Below are positions 8,237 to 17,313 of a stretch of DNA of 64,000 nucleotides, piece after piece. The stretch is from positions 1-64,000 of the forward strand of contig JAJRPN010000010.1 in the NCBI GenBank assembly GCA_024280755.1, written 5' to 3'. The position numbers and the translations under genes were made by a program. The stretch is from Planctomycetota bacterium (lineage in GTDB: Bacteria > Planctomycetota > Phycisphaerae > Phycisphaerales > UBA1924). Numbering within the stretch: position 1 is the first letter of the stretch; every line of letters begins with the position of its first letter. The notes beneath the pieces were generated by a model. That model did no database searches. It was not told the origin of the DNA and worked only from the letters and a program-made list of their open reading frames with translations.

Positions 8237-9430
8237 TCATAGTCCCCCATTCCTCAATGCCAATTTCCGGCTTCCGTCGCCCGTATTACCAAACTCCACT
8301 TCATCGCCCATCGCCTCGGGCACTAAAGCAGCATAATGCCGCCGACAAATATCTGGCGAGTTGCCCATCAACGCACTGATCTTGTACAGGCTCACTCCCT
8401 TCTGGGCGAGCTGGCTACCAAATGTGTGGCGATAGTCGAGACAAGACCACCCAAGCCCCACCACTCGATTCGCATTACGAAGAACATCCGAAAAATTGCA
8501 GGGATCCCATAGGCAACCCCGCGGACTCGGAAACAGCCAGCCATCATCAGAAGCTGGGATCACATACTGATTCAAATAGCTTGCCAAATCACGGCTGACT
8601 GAGATGGCCCGATTCTTACGGGTCTTTGGCTGCCAAGATTCATCCCCAACAGTCTTTGCATGAATTCGGAGTATTCCATTTGGGGCGGACGGAGTGGATC
8701 TGTCCCAATCCTCAATCTTCAACCAAAGCAGCTCTTCACGCCGAACCCCCGCGTAGATCAAAACAGCCACCATCGTCTGCAATCTTGGATTGAATCGGAG
8801 TGCGTGAAGTTGCTCGGTGATCTGTGGAAGTGTGAGGTATCGAATCTCCGAAGCTCGCTCTTGGTACCGTTGCACCTTTGAAGCTGGATTCACTCCACCT
8901 GGCATCCGAATCCGCCCCTGCTCAATGGCCCAGTTGAATACCTTGCATACAACCTCACGGTATCTGTTGGCGGTCTTTGGTGCGAGGCCTTTTACTCTCA
9001 CATGCTGAGCAATCATGTCGGAGATCATCGCGGTAGTGATCTCTTCGAAAAATGCCGCGGGGATCGGCCTGAGCTTCTTCCGTCGGTCATCTGGGCACCG
9101 GAGCCCCTGACAACTCTTTGCTCGGCCTGAAGCCACGACAAGCCCGTCACAGCACTCTCCGAACGCTGCACGAAGATAGCCAAGGTCTTTGCTCCATGAT
9201 CGTTTTGCCCTGAGCACCTTCATGTGCTCCATATACGCTTCGATGATCTCACCGATTGGAGTTTTGGTTGGGAGTGGACAATCCAAACCTTGAAACTGCG
9301 CTGATTCAAACTGCCTGAGCTTCTCCTTGGCGATTTGGAGTGAGCTTGTCCCCAAACTCTTTCGCCGTTGATTGTCGCCTTCGTACCACTGGATCTGGTA
9401 TGTCCCATTCCGTTTCTTCAAACTAGCCAT
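8237..9430 (-). CDS. int: Tyrosine recombinase, site-specific integrase
   Basis: 397 residues, transcribed away from the tRNA it targets. The N-terminus (KKRNGTYQIQWYEG) is an arm-binding-type three-stranded sheet; residues about 58-175 form a SAM-like core-binding domain that contains an unusual Cys-rich insert (CCDG, CQGLRC, about 93-112); the catalytic domain covers about 195-375. Visible active-site residues are Arg230 (GVRREE), Lys272, Arg334 (DYRHTF) and Tyr366 (RRHYA). The two positions usually held by histidine read Leu331 and Asn357 (LMGNSPD). The enzyme presumably inserts the element into the 3' half of tRNA-fMet and, with the HTH protein, excises it. The pattern GNSPDICRRHYA strongly supports the family despite the replaced histidines. 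Confidence 0.93.
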   Translation of the reverse strand: MASLKKRNGTYQIQWYEGDNQRRKSLGTSSLQIAKEKLRQFESAQFQGLDCPLPTKTPIGEIIEAYMEHMKVLRAKRSWSKDLGYLRAAFGECCDGLVVASGRAKSCQGLRCPDDRRKKLRPIPAAFFEEITTAMISDMIAQHVRVKGLAPKTANRYREVVCKVFNWAIEQGRIRMPGGVNPASKVQRYQERASEIRYLTLPQITEQLHALRFNPRLQTMVAVLIYAGVRREELLWLKIEDWDRSTPSAPNGILRIHAKTVGDESWQPKTRKNRAISVSRDLASYLNQYVIPASDDGWLFPSPRGCLWDPCNFSDVLRNANRVVGLGWSCLDYRHTFGSQLAQKGVSLYKISALMGNSPDICRRHYAALVPEAMGDEVEFGNTGDGSRKLALRNGGL

Positions 9431-9495
9431 TCACTCAACCTTTGGGGCGTTCATGCCACCGTTGAGCAAGTCTCTTCATTTGAACTTTGAAATTT

Positions 9496-9515
9496 AGGGT
9501 ACAAAATAGGGTACA
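9496..9515. promoter_or_regulatory. Candidate integrase arm-type site, right
   Basis: This 20-bp motif with two GGGTAC units matches 1561-1580 at 19 of 20 positions, in the same orientation. It lies 62 bp inside attR and 65 bp upstream of the integrase start, so it could bind integrase both for recombination and for control of its own promoter. Confidence 0.6.
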
Positions 9516-9534
9516 CCGCACTCAAAATCCATAG

Positions 9535-9566
9535 AAAAAGGGACTCGCGATTTCACGCAAGTCCCT
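9535..9566 (-). terminator. Element-borne terminator downstream of tRNA-fMet
   Basis: A 7-bp stem (9539-9545 with 9560-9566) extends by three inner G-C pairs past one mismatch and is followed on the minus strand by TTTTT (9535-9539). It starts 13 bp after the tRNA 3' end. Because it lies inside the island boundary, it came with the element and replaces the original hairpin now found at 1356-1395. Confidence 0.75.
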
Positions 9567-9577
9567 GTCGTTACTGT

Positions 9578-9653
<76 letters not shown>

Positions 9654-9850
9654 ATCAGGAAGGGATTGTTGGCCTGCTTGCATATGAAATCAACTCAATT
9701 CACCAAACTGCGTTCAATATTTCTGTTCATATATTCAGCTAAATCCAAACTATATCTCTCTCAACATGAAACTCGATCATCAAAAATCGGTACACAAAGG
9801 TAAGCCAATGCGTTTGGCTGCTTCAACAACACTGGAATTGGGATACACAA

Positions 9851-12800
9851 ATGAAAAAAACGATGCTGCTCATCGGCGCGGCGGGGGTAGCCTTCGCGGC
9901 TGCTCCGCTCATTGCACAAGACGCCACCAAGAACTCTGGGATGTTTCGGTATCCTGATGTCGGCAAAGACTCCATCCTCTTTGTCTACGCAAATGATATC
10001 TGGATTGTTGATCGAAAGGGCGGCACGGCCCGTCCCGTCGTGAGCCCCGCTGGGCAAGAGCAACATCCAAAGTTCAGCCCAGATGAACAGACCATCGCGT
10101 TCGTAGGCAACTATGAAGGCGATCGAGATCTGTATACCGTCAATGTCAACGGCGGCATCCCTTACCGAGTCACACATCATCCTTCCAACGAGCGGCTGCT
10201 CGATTGGACCCAAGACGGTTCGCTGCTCTTTTCATATAGCGGCTTGAGCGGCAATCGCGCACATCAAAAACTCTACACAGTAGATGCTGATGGCGGAATC
10301 CCCGAGCAGCTTCCAGTACCATATGGCGCAACAGGCAACATCAGCCCAGACGGTAAATGGCTTGCCTACACGCCCAACTCACGCGATTTTCGTACATGGA
10401 AAAGATATCGCGGCGGCTTGGCCACAGATATCTGGCTGTTCAACCTCAATACGAATGAATCACGAAAAATCACCAGTTGGGAAGGCACCGACACCATCCC
10501 GATGTGGCACAAAGACAAGCTCTACTACCTCTCTGATAATGGAAGCGAAGCTCGGCTCAACATCTGGCGCTACGACACCAAGAAAGACAAGCACGAACAG
10601 ATTACACACTTCACTGACAACGATGTGAAGTTCCCCTCGATGGGTAGTGCAACCGCGAGCAGAGGCGAGATCGTGTTTCAGCTTGGATCACAGATTCATT
10701 TGCTCAACTTGGGCAATAAAAAATCAAAGCCAGTGAACATCACCATTCCTGGTGCTCGCGAATCACTGCGTCCGAAGACTGTTGACGCAAGTCAACTACT
10801 TCAATCAGGTGATATCTCATCGACAGGAAAACGCGTCGTCGCAGAAGCCCGTGGTGATATCTGGACAGTGCCCGTCGAGAACGGTGCCCCACGCCAACTT
10901 ACAAATACATCGGGCGCATCCGAACGCTTGCCCTCGTGGAGCCCGGATGGACGATGGATTTCATACTTCTCCGATGAAGATGGAGAGTACGAACTCTACA
11001 TCACCCAATCTGACGGCAAAGGCGAGACACGCAAGCTCACCGAAGGCAACAAGACCTATTTCATGACTTCAACATGGTCTCCAGATTCGAAGACGATCTA
11101 TACGGCTGACAAAGCCGGGGTGATGAATCTGGTTGATGTTGAGACCGGAAAAACGATCCACTTTGATACCGATCCGTTTGCTGGTCAGCCAGATGTATCA
11201 TGGTCGCATGACTCGCGTTGGGTCACTTATGCTCATGGCAAGTCTGATTCATTCAGCTCGGTGATCTGGATCTATGACACCGAGACCGGCGATCTTCATC
11301 AGGTGACCGCTGGATTCTTTAACGATTCAAGCCCGGCGTTTTCGCGTTTGGGTGACTATTTGTTCTACACCTCGAATCGTGATTTCACATCGCCTCAGTA
11401 TGAGGATGTTGGCTCGACCTTTGTGTATGCCAGCACTGGGCGTTTGATCGCGGTGCCTCTCAATACAGATGTCGAAGCCCCCCACTTGCTTGAATCGGAC
11501 GACGAGGATTGGGATGATGAAGAAGATGCCGATTCAGAAGATTCTGATTCTGAAGACAATGCAGATGATGCAGAGGATAGCGACGAAGAAGAATCATCCT
11601 ACCTTGAAGGCTACGACACCGAGCACGCCCTCTGGGGAAAATGGGACGGCGTAGCTTCAGGATTTGCAGCACTTGGCATGCCTGATGATGATGTCCCGTT
11701 CTCATTGATGATTATCATTGACGACGAAGGCAACATCATGGGACAATCCGAATCCATGGGCGAAACTGATGATCTTGGCGATATCGTCAAGTGGGACGCC
11801 GACGCTGGCACGCTCTATATGGAGTCCAACAACGATGGCATGACCATCATCCAAGAAGGTACCGTCAACGGCGACGAAATGACAGGGACTTGGAAAATCA
11901 AAGAAATGGGCATGGGTGGTTCATGGACCGCCGAGCGTGTCTCTTCAGATATTTCTGAAGAAGAGTTCGACGAGATTGTTTCTGAAGCCGGCGAAGCAAG
12001 CGAAACCGTTGAAATTGATTTCGAGAACTTCGAAGGACGCTCGTTCGACCTTGGTGTTGACTCGGGCAACTTCAGAAATCTGAAGACAAATGACAAAGGT
12101 GTTTTACTCTATGTCAGTGCAAACAATGGCGGCGCTTCGATCAAGATGATCGATGTCCGTGATGATGAACCATCCGAGAAAACTGTTCTTGGAATGGCAT
12201 TCGGATTCAGCATCTCTGGTGACGGCAAAAAAATTGTTGCAGCAACACCTGGCGGCTTTACTGTTGTTGATGCGAAGGCTGGGCAAACAGCCAAACCTTT
12301 GAGCATGAAGCTACGAAAGACAGTGAACCTGCGAGAAGAATGGCGTGAACTTGTTACCGATGCGTGGCGTCGCCAGCGCGACTTCTTCTATGTCAAGAAC
12401 ATGCACGGCGTAGATTGGGATGGCATGCTTGCGCACTACCTCCCAATGGTTGACGATGCCGTTTCGCGTGAAGATGTCGCGTACATCATCGGCGAACTCA
12501 TCGCAGAACTCAATGTTGGGCATTCATACTCCGGCGGCGGCGACTTCGATCGTCAGCCAAGTGTCAATGTTGGTATGCTCGGTGTCGATTTCGCTGTGGC
12601 ATCTTCGGATGATCTATCAGGGTTTACGATCACAAAGATCTACCGCGGCGCCCCTTGGGATACCGACGCAATCGGTCCGATGTCCCAATACGGGCTTGAT
12701 GTTGCAGAAGGTGACATTATCACCGCAGTCAACGGCAACGCGGTCGACACCTCGATCGACCCGTGGGCATCGTTCATCGGGCTCGCCGGATCGCCGACAA

Positions 12801-13576
12801 CATTGACGATTGTTTCGGCACTCGAAGGTGATGAAGAAACCATCAACGAGCGTGATATCACGATCAAACCGATGAGATCGGAATCCAATCTTCGGTACCG
12901 CGCATGGGTCGAAAGCAACCGCAAGTATGTCGAAGAGGCATCCGACGGCAAGATCGGATACATCTATGTGCCCAACACCGGCGCTCAAGGACAGAATGAA
13001 CTCTTCCGCCAGTTCTATGGACAGATAGGCAAAGAGGCACTGATGATCGACGAACGATGGAACGGCGGCGGACAAATCCCCAACCGGTTCATCGAGTTGC
13101 TCAATCGCCCGCTGACCAATATGTGGTATCGGCGCGACGGGGCGGACTGGCCTTCGCCTTATGATTCGCACCAGGGACCAAAGGCGATGCTGATCAACGG
13201 CAACGCGGGTTCAGGTGGCGACATGTTCCCATGGCTCTTCAAGCATCATGGACTCGGCAAGCTCATCGGCACCCGGACATGGGGCGGCTTGGTTGGATAC
13301 ACAGGAGTCCCCGCACTCATTGATGGCGGCGAGGTCACCGTTCCAAGCTTCGGGTTCTATGAACTCGACGGCACATGGGGCATCGAAGGGCATGGCGTTG
13401 AAGCAGATATCGTCGTCGAAGCCGATCCGGCATTGATGCTCGATGGTGCTGATCCGCAGCTTGATGTGGCTGTTGAGCATCTGCTCAGCGAGATCAAACT
13501 CAACGGGTATCAGAAACCAAATCGCCCAACACCACCTGTGCGAACAGGCGTTGGCATTTCGGAAGAAGATAAGTAG
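9851..13576 (+). CDS. Secreted tricorn-type protease (TolB-like propellers, PDZ, S41)
   Basis: 1241 residues with a signal peptide (MKKTMLLIGAAGVAFAAAPL, cleavage near IAQDA). The N-terminal half is a series of PD40/TolB-like beta-propeller repeats such as HPKFSPDEQTIAFVGN and LPSWSPDGRWISYFSD. Near 548-583 is a run of about 35 mostly Asp, Glu and Ser residues, then about 110 residues of a beta-rich insert (GKWDG...MTGTWKIKEMG...SWTAERV). A helical S41 core region (HGVDWDGML), His in NVGHSYSGG (about 889), a PDZ domain and the S41 active site follow; the nucleophile is Ser in NGNAGSGGD (about 1121). Tricorn proteases chew peptides from the C-terminus, and export suggests extracellular protein use. 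A paralogue lies convergently downstream. A start at the ATG before the signal peptide is supported by the leader itself. Confidence 0.9.
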   Translation: MKKTMLLIGAAGVAFAAAPLIAQDATKNSGMFRYPDVGKDSILFVYANDIWIVDRKGGTARPVVSPAGQEQHPKFSPDEQTIAFVGNYEGDRDLYTVNVNGGIPYRVTHHPSNERLLDWTQDGSLLFSYSGLSGNRAHQKLYTVDADGGIPEQLPVPYGATGNISPDGKWLAYTPNSRDFRTWKRYRGGLATDIWLFNLNTNESRKITSWEGTDTIPMWHKDKLYYLSDNGSEARLNIWRYDTKKDKHEQITHFTDNDVKFPSMGSATASRGEIVFQLGSQIHLLNLGNKKSKPVNITIPGARESLRPKTVDASQLLQSGDISSTGKRVVAEARGDIWTVPVENGAPRQLTNTSGASERLPSWSPDGRWISYFSDEDGEYELYITQSDGKGETRKLTEGNKTYFMTSTWSPDSKTIYTADKAGVMNLVDVETGKTIHFDTDPFAGQPDVSWSHDSRWVTYAHGKSDSFSSVIWIYDTETGDLHQVTAGFFNDSSPAFSRLGDYLFYTSNRDFTSPQYEDVGSTFVYASTGRLIAVPLNTDVEAPHLLESDDEDWDDEEDADSEDSDSEDNADDAEDSDEEESSYLEGYDTEHALWGKWDGVASGFAALGMPDDDVPFSLMIIIDDEGNIMGQSESMGETDDLGDIVKWDADAGTLYMESNNDGMTIIQEGTVNGDEMTGTWKIKEMGMGGSWTAERVSSDISEEEFDEIVSEAGEASETVEIDFENFEGRSFDLGVDSGNFRNLKTNDKGVLLYVSANNGGASIKMIDVRDDEPSEKTVLGMAFGFSISGDGKKIVAATPGGFTVVDAKAGQTAKPLSMKLRKTVNLREEWRELVTDAWRRQRDFFYVKNMHGVDWDGMLAHYLPMVDDAVSREDVAYIIGELIAELNVGHSYSGGGDFDRQPSVNVGMLGVDFAVASSDDLSGFTITKIYRGAPWDTDAIGPMSQYGLDVAEGDIITAVNGNAVDTSIDPWASFIGLAGSPTTLTIVSALEGDEETINERDITIKPMRSESNLRYRAWVESNRKYVEEASDGKIGYIYVPNTGAQGQNELFRQFYGQIGKEALMIDERWNGGGQIPNRFIELLNRPLTNMWYRRDGADWPSPYDSHQGPKAMLINGNAGSGGDMFPWLFKHHGLGKLIGTRTWGGLVGYTGVPALIDGGEVTVPSFGFYELDGTWGIEGHGVEADIVVEADPALMLDGADPQLDVAVEHLLSEIKLNGYQKPNRPTPPVRTGVGISEEDK

Positions 13577-13604
13577 ACAATTTAACATTTGAGTCTATAA
13601 AACA

Positions 13605-13634
13605 AGCCCAGCGGCAAACACCGCTGGGCTTTTT
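13605..13634. terminator. Terminator between the two tricorn-type genes
   Basis: A 10-bp perfect stem (13605-13614 with 13621-13630), 6-nt loop, and TTTTT on the plus strand. It mainly serves the plus-strand gene; on the minus side the tract is only TTGTTTT, so it may act weakly for the convergent gene too. Confidence 0.88.
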
Positions 13635-13659
13635 CGTGTTATGAATCTATCGAACTCGC

Positions 13660-16600
13660 TCAGCCTCCGGTTCGCCCGAGCAACTCATTGATTGCCGCTT
13701 CGAGCTGGATGTCATTGCCTGCAACTTCATCGGCTGGGGTCTGCGGGATATCAATATCCGGCTTGGCCCCGTTGCTCTCCATGTCGGTTCCATCAGGGAG
13801 ATACCACCCACGGAATGGACGACGAACTGTCGTGCCATCGATGAGGCTGAATGATCCTGTTGAGATCACACCGCCAAAGGTTTGCGTGCCGATGAGTGTG
13901 CCGCGTTTGGTGTTGCGGATCGAATGAGCAAAGATCTCGGCATTTGAAAATGAGTTCTGATTGATCAACACATTGATCGGACGCGAATACGCATAGATCA
14001 ATCGCCGATCTCGTGGATAGTTGTCCATACGAACCTTCTCAGGATTCGCGCCACGCGGGATGGTGTAGGCATGATTTGGTGCCGTCAATGACGCGAGCAA
14101 GATGTCGGTCGTCCAACCTCCGCCGTTATCACGCACATCAATAATCAAGCCTTCCTTTCCATCAGCCGCTGCGAACAAATCGCGTTCATAATCACGAACC
14201 GACGCGAGCCCCATCGAACGGATATGCAGATAGCCGAGTTTGCCATCGGACATCTCATCAACCTGTGCCCGTCGCTTGGCGACTTCATCTTTATACCGGA
14301 TCACCGACATCGTTGAATAAGGAACCGGCGTGACGAGTGCCATCCGATTCATGGATTCACCATCATCGTCTGTGGTAACAAACTCGATCAATACCTCATT
14401 GCGAGCGGTACCAGCGAGTGTTGCATGAAGATCGATAAGCCCGGCTGCCGGGCTTGTGCTGACCAGTGACGCGTCATCAATCGCAATCAGTGTATCGCCG
14501 ATTGCAGGGCCATTTTTCATTCGGCTGATCGGCCCGCCTTCCATAATCTCATCGATGCGATACCCAGTTGCCGTCGGCGTAAAATTTATGCCCAGATAAC
14601 CATTGGCTGGTGATGACGCGGAGAACCCGTCGCCGCCCCAGATGCCGGTGTGTGAGCCATCGACTTCGCCCCACATCAGATTCATCAAGCGTTGGAAAGC
14701 CTGCTTGGTGCGCGTCTGCATGACGATTTCGCGGTACCGATCGGTCATCGCGACCCAATCGAGTCCCTTCATCGTCGGATGGTAAAATGCAAGCCCAAAT
14801 CGGCGTGCAGCTTCATCGAACTTCTGGCCAAGTTCAGCATGGCGATCAAGCATGATCGTTGCATCAATCCCCATCGAAGTCGCCTTGCCACCTGTTGGCT
14901 TGGTGGTTGAAGCCACGCCGCCGGACACAAAGCTCAGCGCCTTGCCATCGATCGAAATGCGTGGATTACTAATACTCCCAGACTTGATCGTCTTGCGATC
15001 CTTGCCTTTATAATCGACACTGACATATGAACGATCGCCATCGATAACCGTAGAGAACGCGATGCGATCTGCGCCCGGCGTCATTACCAAAGCCGACTCT
15101 GCCTGAGGCGTCGATGTCAGCCTACGGATCCGAAGGTACGCATCCTTTGTATCGAATACAAGCACTGAGATCTCTTCCTCATCCTCTGCATCCTCATCGT
15201 CTGTTTTTTCAAACTCAACCGGATCAATTGGCTTGATCTTCTTGACGGTATCGCTTGCATCTTCATAATAATTTGCAAGTTCGTATTTACTCAGCCCGTC
15301 AAGCTCACGATCAAGATTGACCGCATACACATCGAACTCCCAGTTTTCATTGTCCCGGTCCGACAAGAAGGTCAGCACCTTGCCATCGTGCGAAAGCACT
15401 GGCGAGTGATCGATGTCTGGATGGCGAGAGATATTGATTGGCTCTGGATACGACCCATCTTCAGCCATGTGTGTATCGAGCAAGAAGATATCGGTATTAA
15501 AATCAAGATCTGTTGCTGCGAAGATAATATGGCGTGAATCCGAAGCCCAGAGAATATCTGGCTCGGACCACAACTCACGAACAACACGGTCCTCACCTGT
15601 TCGTAAATCACGGATCACAATATCGCCACGATCTTGGAGATACATGAGCTTGGAACCATCGGGCGATGGCTTGGGCGAAAACGCCAACGCATCGGCTGCA
15701 ACGACCGGAGTAATATCGAATCGTAAGGCCGTCGCCCACCGCTTGGCGTAGTCAATTTTTTCTTCTTCCTCTTCTTCTTTTTCTTCCCCATCATCTCCAG
15801 CGCCAATATCTTCATCGCCTTCGTCTGACTCTTCAGCCTCGATATCAGCCTCTTCGCTTGTAGTTTCTTCGGCTTCTTCTTCAACAAGATCCTCCGCCGG
15901 TTCTTCTTCAGCGACCGGCTCTAAATCTTCCAAAGCCAAAGTGACTGTAGCTGAATAGATTGAACCAACAGAGTCCTCATTGTCAGCGGTAAAGTACAGT
16001 TTCACACCATCGGGCGACCAAGCAATATCGTGCTCTCGTGCGCTTGTGTTGGTGATCCGATGCGTTGGATGCCCCTCGTCTGTGCTTCGGATGAAGAGCT
16101 CGCCACGAGCAATCTGTGCGATCGATCCGCCAGCCGGATGCACTGCAGCTTCGGAAACCTTCCGTGATATATTGAGTTTCTCTATACGATTCCTCGCAGA
16201 GTCTGAACCGAACGAGACATCTACAGGCCTTGGCGTGGCTTGTGAACTCATTAAATCGAGCGTATACAGTGTATTCCATACCACAAACACCGCAGTCGAA
16301 CCATCTGCCGATGCCGCAAGGTCGCGTACGCCATGTGTGATGGTTGTTGGGTTTGACGCGTCTGGTTTAAAGTGCGTGAGTTGAGTCACGGCATTGGCAT
16401 CTTGATCAGTCGAGTTTGCTGCGAGTCGAACAAGGTTGTACTGCCCGTCTCGGCTCGAAATATAAACCAGTGAACCATCGGGCAGCGCGTTTGGATTCAT
16501 ATCCATACCTGCAAACTCGGTCACCTGCATAAACGAGTTATCCGATGGGCGGAACCGCCAGATATCCAGATTGCCCGGGCCGCGATACGCAACGCGGTGC

Positions 16601-17157
16601 GTGTAGTAGTATCCCCGAATGAAGTAGATATCCTCAGAGTCAGATCGTGTTGCTGGGCCTCTCCCGAATGCGTCGGTAACGCGAGTCATCGGGCCGCCGT
16701 CGAGCGGAGCTTGATACATGCGTGGGTGACGATAGATTTCTGGATAGAGATATGCAGAGAACAAAACTGATTGACCATCCTCTGAAAACCCGCCGAGCAT
16801 TTCGAATCGATCAGATGTTGTGATCCGATTGATATCTCTTGCGATCAGCCCGCCTCGAGAGTTGACTAAGTCGAGCGTGTACAGATTCTGTGTTCCATCA
16901 CGATTGGATTCAAAGACAAGCATTGTGCCATCTGCATTGAATCGAGTCTGGGCTTCGGTTCCGGGATGCGTGGTCAACCGATTGGCCGAGCCGCCCGAGA
17001 CGGGCACCGACCAAAGATCCCCACCCGCTGAGAACACGATGTGATTCGCGTTTGGTGACAATGACGGATACTGAATGAGCCCATCGTGTGTATCGCTGGC
17101 GACGGCAATTGTGGATGCGCCAATGATGACAGAAAGGGCGAGATGCCTGATCGACAT
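13660..17157 (-). CDS. Second secreted tricorn-type protease (S41)
   Basis: 1165 residues from ATG 17157, chosen because AGGAGA precedes it and it begins a clean signal peptide (MSIRHLALSVIIGASTIAVA). A longer frame to 17307 would run back through a terminator. PD40 propeller repeats fill the first 800 residues (for example YPSLSPNANHIVFSAGG, DIAWSPDGVKLYFTAD). About 60 residues of nearly pure Glu/Asp/Ala/Ser interrupt them around 430-490 (15740-15930). A PDZ-like domain and an S41 core follow, with His in VDGSHTGIW and the nucleophile Ser in NQNSFSNAE. The domain order is the same as in the convergent paralogue, but the beta-rich insert of that protein is missing. It lies downstream of the M16 operon but behind a strong terminator, so it probably has its own promoter. 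Confidence 0.88.
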   Translation of the reverse strand: MSIRHLALSVIIGASTIAVASDTHDGLIQYPSLSPNANHIVFSAGGDLWSVPVSGGSANRLTTHPGTEAQTRFNADGTMLVFESNRDGTQNLYTLDLVNSRGGLIARDINRITTSDRFEMLGGFSEDGQSVLFSAYLYPEIYRHPRMYQAPLDGGPMTRVTDAFGRGPATRSDSEDIYFIRGYYYTHRVAYRGPGNLDIWRFRPSDNSFMQVTEFAGMDMNPNALPDGSLVYISSRDGQYNLVRLAANSTDQDANAVTQLTHFKPDASNPTTITHGVRDLAASADGSTAVFVVWNTLYTLDLMSSQATPRPVDVSFGSDSARNRIEKLNISRKVSEAAVHPAGGSIAQIARGELFIRSTDEGHPTHRITNTSAREHDIAWSPDGVKLYFTADNEDSVGSIYSATVTLALEDLEPVAEEEPAEDLVEEEAEETTSEEADIEAEESDEGDEDIGAGDDGEEKEEEEEEKIDYAKRWATALRFDITPVVAADALAFSPKPSPDGSKLMYLQDRGDIVIRDLRTGEDRVVRELWSEPDILWASDSRHIIFAATDLDFNTDIFLLDTHMAEDGSYPEPINISRHPDIDHSPVLSHDGKVLTFLSDRDNENWEFDVYAVNLDRELDGLSKYELANYYEDASDTVKKIKPIDPVEFEKTDDEDAEDEEEISVLVFDTKDAYLRIRRLTSTPQAESALVMTPGADRIAFSTVIDGDRSYVSVDYKGKDRKTIKSGSISNPRISIDGKALSFVSGGVASTTKPTGGKATSMGIDATIMLDRHAELGQKFDEAARRFGLAFYHPTMKGLDWVAMTDRYREIVMQTRTKQAFQRLMNLMWGEVDGSHTGIWGGDGFSASSPANGYLGINFTPTATGYRIDEIMEGGPISRMKNGPAIGDTLIAIDDASLVSTSPAAGLIDLHATLAGTARNEVLIEFVTTDDDGESMNRMALVTPVPYSTMSVIRYKDEVAKRRAQVDEMSDGKLGYLHIRSMGLASVRDYERDLFAAADGKEGLIIDVRDNGGGWTTDILLASLTAPNHAYTIPRGANPEKVRMDNYPRDRRLIYAYSRPINVLINQNSFSNAEIFAHSIRNTKRGTLIGTQTFGGVISTGSFSLIDGTTVRRPFRGWYLPDGTDMESNGAKPDIDIPQTPADEVAGNDIQLEAAINELLGRTGG

Positions 17158-17229
17158 ATGAAGTCTCCTGAGTAAGTTCTGAGCGGCCTCTTCTCCGCCC
17201 CAAAACCTGCAAATGTGTGGATAAATAAA

Positions 17230-17257
17230 ACAGGCCCAGTCAGATGACCGGGCCTGT
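17230..17257 (-). terminator. Terminator of the M16 peptidase operon
   Basis: A 13-bp stem with one internal mismatch (17230-17242 with 17245-17257) is followed on the minus strand by TTTATTTATCC. It lies about 57 bp after the stop of the M16 gene and upstream of the tricorn gene start. Confidence 0.88.
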
Positions 17258-17313
17258 GAATATACACTATTTTGGAAGAGAATACGAGCATTGACTCGTA
17301 TTTTCAACGAGAA

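Noticed and set aside
12617-13171. 184-codon antisense frame within the first tricorn-type gene
   Set aside because: Shadow of a recognised protease coding region; no start site signals.
15740-15930. Repetitive TTC/CTT-rich tract that might be a microsatellite
   Set aside because: In frame it codes the Glu/Asp-rich linker of the protease; codons vary, so it is selected protein sequence and not a simple DNA repeat.
17158-17307. N-terminal extension of the second tricorn-type protein
   Set aside because: It would read through a terminator hairpin and precede a clean signal peptide that has its own AGGAGA site.
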